Positions 43,436-52,205 of a stretch of DNA of 64,000 nucleotides are shown here, one piece after another. The stretch lies in NCBI RefSeq assembly GCF_965200585.1, contig NZ_OZ241361.1; one strand, given 5' to 3'. The notes beneath the pieces are model-generated. The model worked only from the letters and a program-made list of their open reading frames with translations, did not search any database and was not told where the DNA came from. This DNA is from Bacterioplanoides sp965200585 (GTDB lineage Bacteria > Pseudomonadota > Gammaproteobacteria > Pseudomonadales > Oceanobacteraceae). How positions within the stretch are numbered: position 1 is the first letter of the stretch; the number at the start of each line of letters is the position of its first letter. A program made the translations under genes and the position numbers.

Positions 43436-44323
43436 CTAAGCTGTCTCGTGTTTCAGGCGCGCTAATGTCGCGTCTTTCTCCTGCCAAAGCGTCTGTACCC
43501 AGTGTTGGAAAGTGGCACGAAATGCTTCGTCATTTTCGTAATCACCACCACGAACGGATTCCGGAATGGCTTTCTCTTCCACAATCACCGTACAGCGCTT
43601 CATTTTACCCTGCAAAAAATCCCAGAAGGTTGGGATACCATCGGGGTAGTCAATCGTCACATCAATGATCGACTTAAATTGATCTCCCATGGCACTCATG
43701 GCAAAAGCCATTCCACCACTCTTGGGCTTTAACAGATGTTGATACGGAGACTGTTGCTTATCGTGTTTGCTTTGAGTGAAGCGTGTCCCCTCCAGATAAT
43801 TCACCACCGAGGTCGGAATTTCCTTAAATTTTTCACAGGCCTTACGAGTGGTTTCTAAGTCTTTACCACGCATTTCCGGGTGTTTTTCCAGATACGCTTT
43901 GCTGTAACGCTTCATAAACGGAAAATCCAGTGCCCACCAGGCGGCACCCATAATAGGCACCTTAATTAATTCCTGTTTCAGAAAAAACTTAAGGAAGGGA
44001 GCGCGACCTTTCAGCGTGTGTTGTAGCAACAGGATGTCTACCCAAGACTGGTGATTGCTCACGACAAAATACCAGCCATTACGGTCGAGGTTTTGTGGCA
44101 GACGAATGTCCCACGCCATTTTCTGCGTCAGCCAGATCCAGCCACTGTTACAGTACACCCAGCTCTCAGCCACCATAATCATCAGTTTGCTGATGACTTT
44201 GCGTATCGCTGGAACCGGAATGATTTTACTGAGTAAGGTCAGAATCATCAGAAAGGTGACCCAAAACAGAATATTCGTCAGCAATAATACACTGGCAATA
44301 ATGCCGGTAATCAGCGCAGGCAT
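43436..44323 (-). CDS. PlsC/YihG-type lysophospholipid acyltransferase
   Basis: A 295-residue membrane acyltransferase. One or two N-terminal hydrophobic segments (5-40) precede the acyltransferase motifs: NHxxxxD as NHQSWVD near 90, FPFMKRY near 134, and EGTR near 178. Length and sequence between the motifs resemble the YihG branch, which transfers acyl groups to the sn-2 position of lysophosphatidic acid and influences acyl composition, rather than housekeeping PlsC. It ends convergently with the diguanylate cyclase gene and is upstream-adjacent to pta on the same strand. Confidence 0.87.
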   Translation of the reverse strand: MPALITGIIASVLLLTNILFWVTFLMILTLLSKIIPVPAIRKVISKLMIMVAESWVYCNSGWIWLTQKMAWDIRLPQNLDRNGWYFVVSNHQSWVDILLLQHTLKGRAPFLKFFLKQELIKVPIMGAAWWALDFPFMKRYSKAYLEKHPEMRGKDLETTRKACEKFKEIPTSVVNYLEGTRFTQSKHDKQQSPYQHLLKPKSGGMAFAMSAMGDQFKSIIDVTIDYPDGIPTFWDFLQGKMKRCTVIVEEKAIPESVRGGDYENDEAFRATFQHWVQTLWQEKDATLARLKHETA

Positions 44324-44376
44324 GAGAGCAATTGTCCTTGTTTTTTTATAGTAAAAATTTTTCCCCGGTAAACGTG

Positions 44377-46515
44377 TTACTCGGTGAGCTGTTGTTTTCT
44401 TTGTTGTGCCTGAATAGCCGTTAATGCAATGGTGTAAACAATATCTTCCACCAGAGCACCACGTGATAAATCGTTAACCGGTTTTGCCAGTCCTTGTAGC
44501 ATCGGGCCAATGCTGATCACATTGGCGCTACGCTGAACCGCTTTATACGTGGTGTTGCCAGTATTCAGGTCGGGGAAGATTAACACAGTCGCTTGTCCGG
44601 CTACAGCGCTGTCCGGCGCTTTGGAACGGGCAACACTCATAGTCGTAGCGGCGTCGTATTGCAGCGGGCCATCGACCACCAGATCCGGGCGTAAATCCTG
44701 AACCTGTTCAGTCGCGGTGCGTACTTTTTCGACATCAGCTCCGCTACCAGATTTACCGGTACTGTAGCTCACCATCGCGACTCTGGCGGGGATGCCCATT
44801 GCCGCAGCAGAACCGGCACTCTGAATCGCGATATCCGCCAGCTCCTCGGCATTCGGGTCCGGGTTAACGGCGCAGTCGCCATACACCAGTACCTGATCGG
44901 GCAGACCCATAAAGAAAACCGAAGAGACCAGCTTGGCGCCGGGGGCGGTTTTAATCAGCTGCAATGCCGGGCGAATGGTATTAGCCGTGGTGTGTACCGC
45001 ACCAGATACCAGGCCATCAACGTCGTCTTCCGCCAGCATCATGGTACCCAGCACCACGTTATCTTCCAGTTGTGCCAGAGCCATTGGGTCGGTCAGTTGT
45101 TTGTGTTTACGCAACTCCACCATTGGCGGCACGTAATGTTCGCGGATGTCCAGCGGGTCCAGGATTTGTAAATCCTCCGGCAGCTCAATCTCGTTGGCCT
45201 GAGCAACCTGCAGAATTTTGCTTTTATCACCCAGTAAAACGCAATCGGCAATGCCACGTTGCTGACAAATGGCGGCCGCCTGAACGGTTCTGGGCTCATC
45301 ACCTTCAGGCAATACAATGCGCTGCTTATCGCTGCAGGCTTTAGCCACAATCTGATAGCGGAAGGCTGCCGGTGACAAACGGCTGGCATGAGGCGCACCC
45401 AGACGCTCCATCAGCAACTCTGAATTCAGATGTTCAGTGACGGATTCCATAATACGCTGCACCCGATCAACATCATCCATTGGCACGTGATGATCCATAT
45501 GGGCCAGCTTTTCAGCGGCGGCAAAGGTATCCAGCTGGGTTCTCATCACCGGAATGCCGGTAGCTAGAGCACTTTGGCATAAGTCGATGACCCCCTGATT
45601 GGGTCGCAGGCCACCGGTGAAGAGAATGCCGGCCAGCGGTGTGCCGTTATTGGCGGCCATTGCGGCGGCCAGCACAATGTCATCCCGGTCGCCAGGCGTC
45701 ACGATCAGGGTGCCCGGGCGCAGGGTGTCAATCATATTGGGCAGGGTGCGGGCGCATAAGGTAATGCGTAATACCCGGCGGCTATCAAGCTCACCTTCGT
45801 TAACAATTTCTGCGTCAAATAACCGGGCAATATCCATCGCGCGCGGGCTGATTAACTCCGGCTGCCAGGGAATAACGCCCACGACCGGGCATTGCTTGCT
45901 GCCCAGTTGCCAGCATTCTTCCTCAAGGGTGGGGGCGCTGGCAGGAGAGACACGATCAGAGGTACTTTGATCAGCCTGCAGGAAAGGCTGCTGTGCTGCG
46001 GTACTGCCCACTTTGTTGATAATGGTGCCCAACAGATTCGCTTTGCTGCCACCATAAATGCCACGCTGCAGTTTGAGATCGGCCTTAATCTGGCTGGCGG
46101 AGCGGTCACGGCCATTGGCAACCAGCAATACGTCTGCATTCAGAGCCTTAGCAATTTCGGCATTGAGTTTGGCGGTGTAGGGTTCCGAACGATCCGGTGC
46201 CAGGCCTTCAATCAATACCACATCACAATCTTTGGCGATGGAGTCGTGCAAGGCAACAGCATCTTCCAGTACCCGATCGAGCATGCCATCACTGATGCGT
46301 TGTTGTACCTGATGCAATTGCATCGGGTTTGGCGTTTGTAATTGCAATACGGTACGCACCAGATGAGTGGAGCGCTCATGATCGCCATAGCCCGGTGCTA
46401 CGGGTTTAACAAAACCCACTTTCAGGCCCTGAGCATCCAGTGCCCGGAGCAGGCCCAGGCTGATGGTTGTCAGGCCACTTTCCATGCCGGTTGGGGCAAT
46501 AACAATATTAATCAT
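44377..46515 (-). CDS. pta: Phosphate acetyltransferase (long form)
   Basis: A 712-residue enzyme interconverting acetyl-CoA and acetyl phosphate. The N-terminal third is the BioD/P-loop-like regulatory domain (IAPTGMESGLTTISLGL, about 1-200) and a DRTGG domain covers about 210-320. The catalytic PTA_PTB domain covers about 390-710 (GEPRTVQAA, YSTGKSGSGADVEKV, FPDLNTGNTTYKAVQR). The full three-domain layout matches the regulated enterobacterial-type enzyme. The start overlaps the ackA stop by 8 bp, so the two are translationally coupled. Confidence 0.95.
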   Translation of the reverse strand: MINIVIAPTGMESGLTTISLGLLRALDAQGLKVGFVKPVAPGYGDHERSTHLVRTVLQLQTPNPMQLHQVQQRISDGMLDRVLEDAVALHDSIAKDCDVVLIEGLAPDRSEPYTAKLNAEIAKALNADVLLVANGRDRSASQIKADLKLQRGIYGGSKANLLGTIINKVGSTAAQQPFLQADQSTSDRVSPASAPTLEEECWQLGSKQCPVVGVIPWQPELISPRAMDIARLFDAEIVNEGELDSRRVLRITLCARTLPNMIDTLRPGTLIVTPGDRDDIVLAAAMAANNGTPLAGILFTGGLRPNQGVIDLCQSALATGIPVMRTQLDTFAAAEKLAHMDHHVPMDDVDRVQRIMESVTEHLNSELLMERLGAPHASRLSPAAFRYQIVAKACSDKQRIVLPEGDEPRTVQAAAICQQRGIADCVLLGDKSKILQVAQANEIELPEDLQILDPLDIREHYVPPMVELRKHKQLTDPMALAQLEDNVVLGTMMLAEDDVDGLVSGAVHTTANTIRPALQLIKTAPGAKLVSSVFFMGLPDQVLVYGDCAVNPDPNAEELADIAIQSAGSAAAMGIPARVAMVSYSTGKSGSGADVEKVRTATEQVQDLRPDLVVDGPLQYDAATTMSVARSKAPDSAVAGQATVLIFPDLNTGNTTYKAVQRSANVISIGPMLQGLAKPVNDLSRGALVEDIVYTIALTAIQAQQRKQQLTE

Positions 46516-47716
46516 GAGTCACCTGCTGGTAAGTATCCTGAGCAATCATTAATTCTTCATCGGTGGCGACCACCATGATGCGTTGTGTGCCTTCGGCGCT
46601 GATGCGGCCAGTGTCATCGCCATTTTGCTGATTCAGCTCGGCATCAAGGCGGCAGCCGAGATTGCGCCAGCTGGCCAGAATCCTGCGCCGGACTTCGCTG
46701 GCGTGTTCACCAATGCCGCCGGTGAAAACAATGGCGTCAATACTGGAGAGTGACGTTGACAGAGCCGCCAGTTGACGCGCAACCCGGAAGCAGAACACGT
46801 CAATGGCGCGTTTGGCACCTTCATGTCCTTCGGCCTCAGCTTCTAATAAAGAGCGCATGTCATTGCTCAGCTGAGATAATCCTTTTAAACCGCTGTTGCG
46901 AATTAAATCGTTGCTAACCTGTTCCAGAGTTTTGCCTTTGTGATTCACCATGTAGTCAATTAGTGATGGGTCAATATCGCCGCTGCGTGACCCCATGACC
47001 ATGCCTTCCAGTGGTGTTAAGCCCATGGTGGTATCAACGGATTTCCCCTGCGCAATAGCACAAGCGCTGCAGCCGTTGCCCAGATGCGCAATCAGCAGAT
47101 TCAGGCTATCCGCCGGTTGCTGCAAACGGCGTGCGGTTTCCTGAGCGACATAGCGGTAGCTGGTGCCATGAAAGCCGTAACGTCTTACACCGGCATTCTG
47201 GTACCAGTCGTAAGGCACGGCGTACAGATAGGTGGATTCAGGGATGGTTTGGTGGAAGGCGGTATCAAATACCGCAACATTGGGTACTCCGGGCTGTAAT
47301 TGCTGACAGAGTTCAACCCCTAATAAGTTCACCGGGTTGTGTAACGGTGCCAGATCCGACACCTGTTTTAACTGAGCAATGCTGTTGTCATCGAGCAGGG
47401 TGCTGGCACTGAAGGACTCACCACCGTGAACAATGCGGTGGCCAATGCCTGCCAGTTGCGATAATGCCGACTGACACTGATCCATAAAAGCCGATAGCGC
47501 TTCTTTGTGAGCGGCTCCCGGGTCGAGTTCAAGTACGGTATTGGTGTTTGTATTGTTTTCTTGAGCATCAGCGCTTTTGATGGTCAGGAGCGGTTGTTGC
47601 TCGCCCAGGCGTTCAGCCAGGGCTTTGATAGAAGGAGCGGATGAATCGCTGGAAGGGTAGAGTGCGAATTTAATCGACGAGCTGCCACAATTAATAACAA
47701 GTACAGATTGGCTCAC
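46508..47716 (-). CDS. ackA: Acetate kinase
   Basis: A 402-residue enzyme of the ASKHA superfamily that forms ATP from acetyl phosphate and ADP, releasing acetate. N-terminal VINCGSSSIKFALY, the HRIVHGGE loop, the active-site FDTAFHQTIPE segment, AHLGNGCSACAI and FTGGIGEHA are all present. Length is typical. The start is GTG at 47716, with AAAGGA 7 bp upstream; the overlapping ATG at 47718 is out of frame. It is first in the ackA-pta pair. The PilZ gene ends 17 bp upstream on the same strand. Confidence 0.95.
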   Translation of the reverse strand: MSQSVLVINCGSSSIKFALYPSSDSSAPSIKALAERLGEQQPLLTIKSADAQENNTNTNTVLELDPGAAHKEALSAFMDQCQSALSQLAGIGHRIVHGGESFSASTLLDDNSIAQLKQVSDLAPLHNPVNLLGVELCQQLQPGVPNVAVFDTAFHQTIPESTYLYAVPYDWYQNAGVRRYGFHGTSYRYVAQETARRLQQPADSLNLLIAHLGNGCSACAIAQGKSVDTTMGLTPLEGMVMGSRSGDIDPSLIDYMVNHKGKTLEQVSNDLIRNSGLKGLSQLSNDMRSLLEAEAEGHEGAKRAIDVFCFRVARQLAALSTSLSSIDAIVFTGGIGEHASEVRRRILASWRNLGCRLDAELNQQNGDDTGRISAEGTQRIMVVATDEELMIAQDTYQQVTHD

Positions 47717-47733
47717 ATTGATTCCTTTTCGGG

Positions 47734-48126
47734 TTATAAAGGGATCGTTTGCTCCCTTTGCGTATATTCTCTGAGGGTAAACTCCAGATGCTGCAAAACT
47801 GTGTCTGCGCCGCGACTGGCGGCTTCAGACACTTGTTCCATATTAAACTGTAAAGCATAGCAGTAGAGTTCGTTCTTGCTGTCTGCTCTGAGCACCATAG
47901 CCGGTACTGCCTGCAGGCTGTGATCATCACTGGTGATCGACAACAACACGCGTTTACCCGGCTTCATTTTGATCTGGGTTTCAATTGAGACGCCGCCGGT
48001 TGAAAAGTTCCGGGCGACCGCCTGATAGCGCTTGCCCGGGCGGCCGAGCAAGTTAATGAGACGCAACTCAAGTTTCAGAGGGGCAGCATCATAACGCTGC
48101 CGGAAGCGACGTTCACTGTCTGACAT
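47734..48126 (-). CDS. Single-domain PilZ protein
   Basis: A 130-residue PilZ-domain protein. The c-di-GMP motif is RRFRQR near 6-11 (RxxxR), with NFSTGG near 40 as the [D/N]xSxxG part. The rest is the beta-barrel and a C-terminal amphipathic helix. It probably binds c-di-GMP and acts on an unknown target. It lies between the Bax-like gene (5 bp upstream) and ackA (17 bp downstream), all on one strand, so it may be co-transcribed with acetate metabolism genes. Confidence 0.82.
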   Translation of the reverse strand: MSDSERRFRQRYDAAPLKLELRLINLLGRPGKRYQAVARNFSTGGVSIETQIKMKPGKRVLLSITSDDHSLQAVPAMVLRADSKNELYCYALQFNMEQVSEAASRGADTVLQHLEFTLREYTQREQTIPL

Positions 48127-48131
48127 GTGCT

Positions 48132-48959
48132 TTAACCCTGGTTTTTCTCTGCTTCTTGTCCCGCGTCAAACTTTTCGCCGTTATCCAAGCGGGACAATTG
48201 GTTATGACGAATCATGGCGCGGATTTCTTTGACGTATTCTTCACCACGTTCAGAGTACTTTAATAAACCGGCTGCCAGTGTGTTACCACTGCTGTAGCCC
48301 TGCTGCTGCAGTTCCTGAGTACGCAGGCGGCGCAATGGTTCATAGCTTGGATGGCTGTTGAGGTTACGAATGTAACTGGCAACGGATTCGGCCGGTGAAC
48401 TGAATTTGGCCACTTCGTGGCTGGCTCCGCTGTTACGTGAAGAAGGCACGATGCCGCAGCCTTGGGTAAAACACCACTGCCCGAACAGGTTGTTGCCAAG
48501 GCGTGAAAAGCGTGAAGTACCCCAGGCAGATTCATTGGCTGCCTGAGCCATCACCAGTGATGGTGGGATGGTTTGTACTTTTTCTGCCAGCTCGTTCAGT
48601 TGCTGTGTTTTGTCACTGGCGCTCACCCGATATTTCTTCAACAGACGGGCTAATTCCTGTGGGTTTTCCTGAGCGTTATCCTGCCAGTTTAAGATCTGCT
48701 GGCGTTCCAGTAACACAGCGTGATTGGCCTGACTGATCAGTGGCTCCAGAAACGAAAAAAATGCCCGTTTTTTGGCTTTCACATCGGTATAGGCGGCAAA
48801 GTCCGGTAAATCCGGGTTGACCCACTCAATGTCGGTCAGAACCGTTTGGGGTGTCTGAGTATTAGTCGTGTTGCATGACATATACATGCCGGATGAGAAC
48901 GCAAGCAGTCCGGAAATACCCAGAGCGCTGATCAGAAGTGAATTACGCATAGTGTCCAT
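48132..48959 (-). CDS. Bax-like glucosaminidase-domain protein
   Basis: A 275-residue exported protein with an N-terminal signal or anchor segment (about 6-25; Cys29 is not in a lipobox). A glucosaminidase domain (GH73/Bax-type) covers about 105-255. The catalytic Glu is likely in QAANESAWGTSRF, followed by the GNNLFGQWCF motif and SPAESVASYIRNLNSHPSY. Such enzymes cut the glycan strands of peptidoglycan. ATG at 48959 is given; an in-frame ATG at 48950 is possible. The PilZ gene follows by 5 bp, so c-di-GMP signalling and wall remodelling may be co-expressed. Confidence 0.83.
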   Translation of the reverse strand: MDTMRNSLLISALGISGLLAFSSGMYMSCNTTNTQTPQTVLTDIEWVNPDLPDFAAYTDVKAKKRAFFSFLEPLISQANHAVLLERQQILNWQDNAQENPQELARLLKKYRVSASDKTQQLNELAEKVQTIPPSLVMAQAANESAWGTSRFSRLGNNLFGQWCFTQGCGIVPSSRNSGASHEVAKFSSPAESVASYIRNLNSHPSYEPLRRLRTQELQQQGYSSGNTLAAGLLKYSERGEEYVKEIRAMIRHNQLSRLDNGEKFDAGQEAEKNQG

Positions 48960-49221
48960 TCAGTTTTATTGTGTAAGCCAGTCATATATTCAGATGGCCG
49001 CGAGTATACCGGAAATGACCGGTGGCCCAAGAGTCTGCACGACGGAGAAAGCAAAAAATCGAAAAATGATGTCAATTCACCGCTGTGATTATTACTTTAT
49101 TTCGCCACTAAAATGTCTTTTAAATAAAAACCAGTGGTTTAATGTGTATTTTTATTAATAAAACAGAAGTTTCGTGTATTCTGGCCGATAGTTTCAGGAC
49201 ACCGTTGATTAAGAAACAGCT

Positions 49222-50157
49222 ATGACTCAACCACTCATCATTATTGCAGATCAGACACTTGCCATTCAGGCTGAACTGGCGGATTTGCTGGCGGCTGATG
49301 CCACCGTTGTCAGTGCTGTTCAGGATGAGCAACTGCAGTACTGGTTGGGCAGTCCAACGCTTAAGCCGGATCTGTTACTGCTGGATCGTCATTTTATCGA
49401 TGAAGATCTGGCTGAATTCTGTCTCCGCTGGCGTGCTAATCCGTTATTGCGCAAATGTGATGTGGTGGTGATGGGCCCTGATGCCGCTCAGGATGAAGCA
49501 CAGGCATTGCTGGCGGGCGCGGTAGATTATCTGCGTAAGCCATTACACCCGGTATTGGCGCTTGCTCGCCTTAAGTCGCAACTGCAGCGTCGTCAGGAAG
49601 TTGCCCGGCTTGAAGCATTAAGTGCAACGGATGGCCTGACCGGAGTCGCAAACCGCCGTTATCTGGATCAGTTTTTATTGTCCGAGTGGCGTCGTGCACA
49701 GCGCGAAAGCAGCAGTATCGGTCTGATTATGGTCGATCTCGATCACTTTAAAATGTACAACGATTACTATGGCCATGTTGCTGGTGATGTGTGCTTGCAG
49801 GAAGTTGCCCGGGCGTTGCAATCCTGTGTGCAGCGTCCTTGTGATTTAATCGCTCGTTATGGAGGGGAGGAATTTGCGGTTGTTTTGCCGTCGATTCAGC
49901 TGTCAGGAGTCGAAGTTGTTGCTAAGCGTATTCAGCAAGCGGTAGCGATGTTGCGTTTGCCACACGATGCTTCCGTTACCAGTGATATGGTGACGCTCAG
50001 TATGGGCATGGCCTGGTGTGAGCCCGCTGCCGGAGAAGATTGCCGGTTATTGCTGACGGCCGCTGATGAAGCCTTGTATACCGCGAAATCAGAAGGGCGT
50101 AATCGCATGAGTGAAGCGGTGGATCTGGCATCCATCCGGATGTTGCTGACTAACTAA
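49222..50157 (+). CDS. Response-regulator diguanylate cyclase (REC-GGDEF)
   Basis: A 311-residue PleD/WspR-like protein. The receiver domain (about 1-125) has the acceptor Asp in LLLLDRHF (about Asp53) and the Lys in YLRKP. However, the usual acidic pair near the N-terminus is reduced (IIIADQTLA has one Asp). A GGDEF domain follows at about 135-300 with RYGGEEF and an intact I-site (RPCD, five residues upstream). Phosphorylation should promote dimerisation and c-di-GMP synthesis. No kinase gene is adjacent. It is followed by a terminator at 50216-50250. Confidence 0.88.
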   Translation: MTQPLIIIADQTLAIQAELADLLAADATVVSAVQDEQLQYWLGSPTLKPDLLLLDRHFIDEDLAEFCLRWRANPLLRKCDVVVMGPDAAQDEAQALLAGAVDYLRKPLHPVLALARLKSQLQRRQEVARLEALSATDGLTGVANRRYLDQFLLSEWRRAQRESSSIGLIMVDLDHFKMYNDYYGHVAGDVCLQEVARALQSCVQRPCDLIARYGGEEFAVVLPSIQLSGVEVVAKRIQQAVAMLRLPHDASVTSDMVTLSMGMAWCEPAAGEDCRLLLTAADEALYTAKSEGRNRMSEAVDLASIRMLLTN

Positions 50158-50215
50158 TCAAATACCTCGCTTCCCTTGCGGAGCATGACTGTCTGTAGTT
50201 GAAGCCAGAAAAAGG

Positions 50216-50250
50216 AAAACCTCTGCGACGTCAGGTCTCAGAGGTTTTTT
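50216..50250. terminator. Rho-independent terminator between convergent genes
   Basis: Arms AAAACCTCTG (50216-50225) and CAGAGGTTTT (50239-50248) around a 13-base loop, with six T at 50245-50250 on the plus strand. It serves the REC-GGDEF gene. The A run on the other side may also let it stop the convergent gene. Confidence 0.8.
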
Positions 50251-50277
50251 ATTGGCAATAGCGGCCGCTTTAGCCTG

Positions 50278-50610
50278 CTATTGCGAGCTGAGATTTGAAT
50301 TCAGCTGATTGATCAGTTTATGCAGTCGGGTTGCGGTCGACTGGCGATGAACACTGTCATTGCTGGACTGCTGGAATTTGCTCAAAGTCTGATGCAATAA
50401 CTCTTTGCTGGTGGTGATCACTTCATATTCGTAATGGTGGTCCTGAATGCTGACCTTCGCCAACTCCATATACTCGCCATTGAGAATTTGCAGCAAATTA
50501 AAAATAACATCCTTATCTTGACAGCTATTGGTTTCCCAATAGGCGTCTTCCAGTGTTTTTAATAAATCCCAGATCAGTTCGCTGGCCTGACTGATGGTAA
50601 TGTGACTCAT
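50278..50610 (-). CDS. Small all-helical protein, unknown function
   Basis: A 110-residue cytoplasmic protein that I do not recognise. The start at 50610 is chosen over an in-frame ATG at 50628 because GGAGAGG lies directly before it. The sequence predicts mainly helices (SQASELIWDLLKTLEDAYWE, KDVIFNLLQILNGEYMELAK) and has no signal peptide, metal motif or known domain. It sits between the REC-GGDEF gene (convergent) and the OlsB-like acyltransferase gene (upstream, same strand, 72 bp). Confidence 0.65.
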   Translation of the reverse strand: MSHITISQASELIWDLLKTLEDAYWETNSCQDKDVIFNLLQILNGEYMELAKVSIQDHHYEYEVITTSKELLHQTLSKFQQSSNDSVHRQSTATRLHKLINQLNSNLSSQ

Positions 50611-50682
50611 AACCTCTCCGTAATACAATCGGTCTGCATAAAGGTTAGCAGAGAGTCACGCATTTTGTGGTTTGCCTGGCCG

Positions 50683-51450
50683 TTAACCCTCGGTTTTTAC
50701 GAAGTGACGCAGGTAACGCTGATTCATGTCATCTTTACCTAACAGAATCAGGGCATCACAGACGTTAAAGTCTTTATCAAGGAAAGGTTCTCCGCACACT
50801 TTGACACCAATTCGCAGATACGCTTTCAGCAGTGGTGGTACCAGGCTTTTGCCATCCAGTTCAACTTCGGTGCGTGGCATATGAACACGCGGCTCGGCGC
50901 GCATATCTTCGGCAGTGAAGTGTTTGTCGCGTAAGTAATCGACAATAGCAATGGCACGGGAATAGCCTTCGGATAAGGAGATGCTGGCACAACCCATCAG
51001 GTAATCAATCTGGTTGGCCGCCATAAACTGGGCAATGCCGCCCCACAATAAACCAATCACAGCACCACTGCGGTAATCCGGATCCACACAAGTGCGGCCA
51101 ATTTCCATATAGCGCTTGCCTGGTTTGATGATCTGGCTCAGATCAAATTCCGTTGATGAATAAAAACCACCGGCTTGTGCTGCCTGTTCGTTGGTTAAAA
51201 TACGGCTGTAGCCAACCACGCGATCGCCGTGTACGTCTTTAACAATCAGATGCAGGCACAGATCATCAAACTCGTCTTTATCAATTCCCTGATCGGCCGT
51301 TGGTAAGTTAGCTCCCATACCTTCAGCGAAGACCCGGTAGCGTAAATCCAGTGCCTGATGGATTTCTGCCGGGTCTGTGGTCAGACGGGCAACCAGTGGT
51401 GATTCACTGGGCGGCAGCGGTTGTGCTTGAGTGGCGATGGCTTGTTGCAT
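50683..51450 (-). CDS. GNAT-fold N-acyltransferase (OlsB-like)
   Basis: A 255-residue acyltransferase of the GNAT-fold group that includes OlsB, which transfers a 3-hydroxyacyl chain from ACP to the alpha-amine of ornithine in ornithine-lipid synthesis. Shared features are the LRYRVFAEGMG start, DEFDDLCLHLIVKD, YMEIGRTCVDPDYRSGAVIGLLW and the MGCASIS segment near the middle. No olsA-like second acyltransferase is adjacent (the PlsC-like gene at 43436 is distant), so ornithine-lipid formation is plausible but not proved. Confidence 0.75.
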   Translation of the reverse strand: MQQAIATQAQPLPPSESPLVARLTTDPAEIHQALDLRYRVFAEGMGANLPTADQGIDKDEFDDLCLHLIVKDVHGDRVVGYSRILTNEQAAQAGGFYSSTEFDLSQIIKPGKRYMEIGRTCVDPDYRSGAVIGLLWGGIAQFMAANQIDYLMGCASISLSEGYSRAIAIVDYLRDKHFTAEDMRAEPRVHMPRTEVELDGKSLVPPLLKAYLRIGVKVCGEPFLDKDFNVCDALILLGKDDMNQRYLRHFVKTEG

Positions 51451-51601
51451 AATGATGCTCGTTTATCCGTTTTGCGTGACAGTAAAACAGACTTATGACA
51501 GCGGGGTTACAGAGGAGCGGCTGATCTGCTCATTAAAATATCTGACTCAGAAACCTGCCTGTATGCCTGTTGCGCGCTATCCTAAAAGAGAGGGGGATAA
51601 G

Positions 51602-52201
51602 ATGAAACTACCAATTATTACATTTTTATTACTGCTGAGTGGATTGGCCTGGGGTCAGCCATTTCTCGGTGAAAACCATGCTGCCAGCCTGATTGATCAA
51701 GCGCTGCAGCGTAAGGATCTGAAGTGGCTGCCGTTCCCGATGCCTTATGCGGTTGAGCGGGCATCACAGGGTAAAGACTCACGATTTTTGTCGGCACTGG
51801 TCGATCATGGGCTGCTGGAGCGTAAAAAAGAAACCAAAATGGTCACGGTTGAAGTGAATGGCGCAAAGCGCCGTAAAGTTCAGGTTGGCTGGGTCTACAA
51901 CTACCCGGGCGCTGACGGCCAGACACCGACCGATGAAGGTTTTTATTATGGCTATGGCCGCTTGAAAACAGTGATGGAAATATCCACCCCGTATCAGATT
52001 GGTCAGTACTACTATGTAGAAGCTTACATTCAGTGGTACGTCGATGATCAGCAGGAGTGGATTCATGACGCCGCATTTGATGGTGCACGTACCCTGCGTC
52101 GCAGTCGCGAATCTTACGAAAAGCCGTTTGAAAAGCGGGTTTATCTGCAATACGACGGCGATAGCTGGGCCTTTTGGGATGGTAAGCCGGGTATCCTTTA
52201 A
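51602..52201 (+). CDS. Exported protein, unknown function
   Basis: A 199-residue protein with a cleavable signal peptide (MKLPIITFLLLLSGLAWG, cut near residue 18). It starts at ATG 51602 after GAGAGGGGG. The mature part is rich in Tyr and Trp (GFYYGYGRLKTVMEIS, YYVEAYIQWYVDD, YLQYDGDSWAFWDGKPG), suggests a beta-rich periplasmic domain, and has no Cys pair. I do not recognise the family. It is divergent from the OlsB-like gene and ends 4 bp before the convergent TlpA-like gene. Confidence 0.72.
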   Translation: MKLPIITFLLLLSGLAWGQPFLGENHAASLIDQALQRKDLKWLPFPMPYAVERASQGKDSRFLSALVDHGLLERKKETKMVTVEVNGAKRRKVQVGWVYNYPGADGQTPTDEGFYYGYGRLKTVMEISTPYQIGQYYYVEAYIQWYVDDQQEWIHDAAFDGARTLRRSRESYEKPFEKRVYLQYDGDSWAFWDGKPGIL

Positions 52202-52205
52202 GCTT

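Noticed and set aside
45892..46341. Plus-strand frame of 149 codons inside pta
   Set aside because: It is antisense to conserved pta sequence, without ribosome site or recognisable domain.
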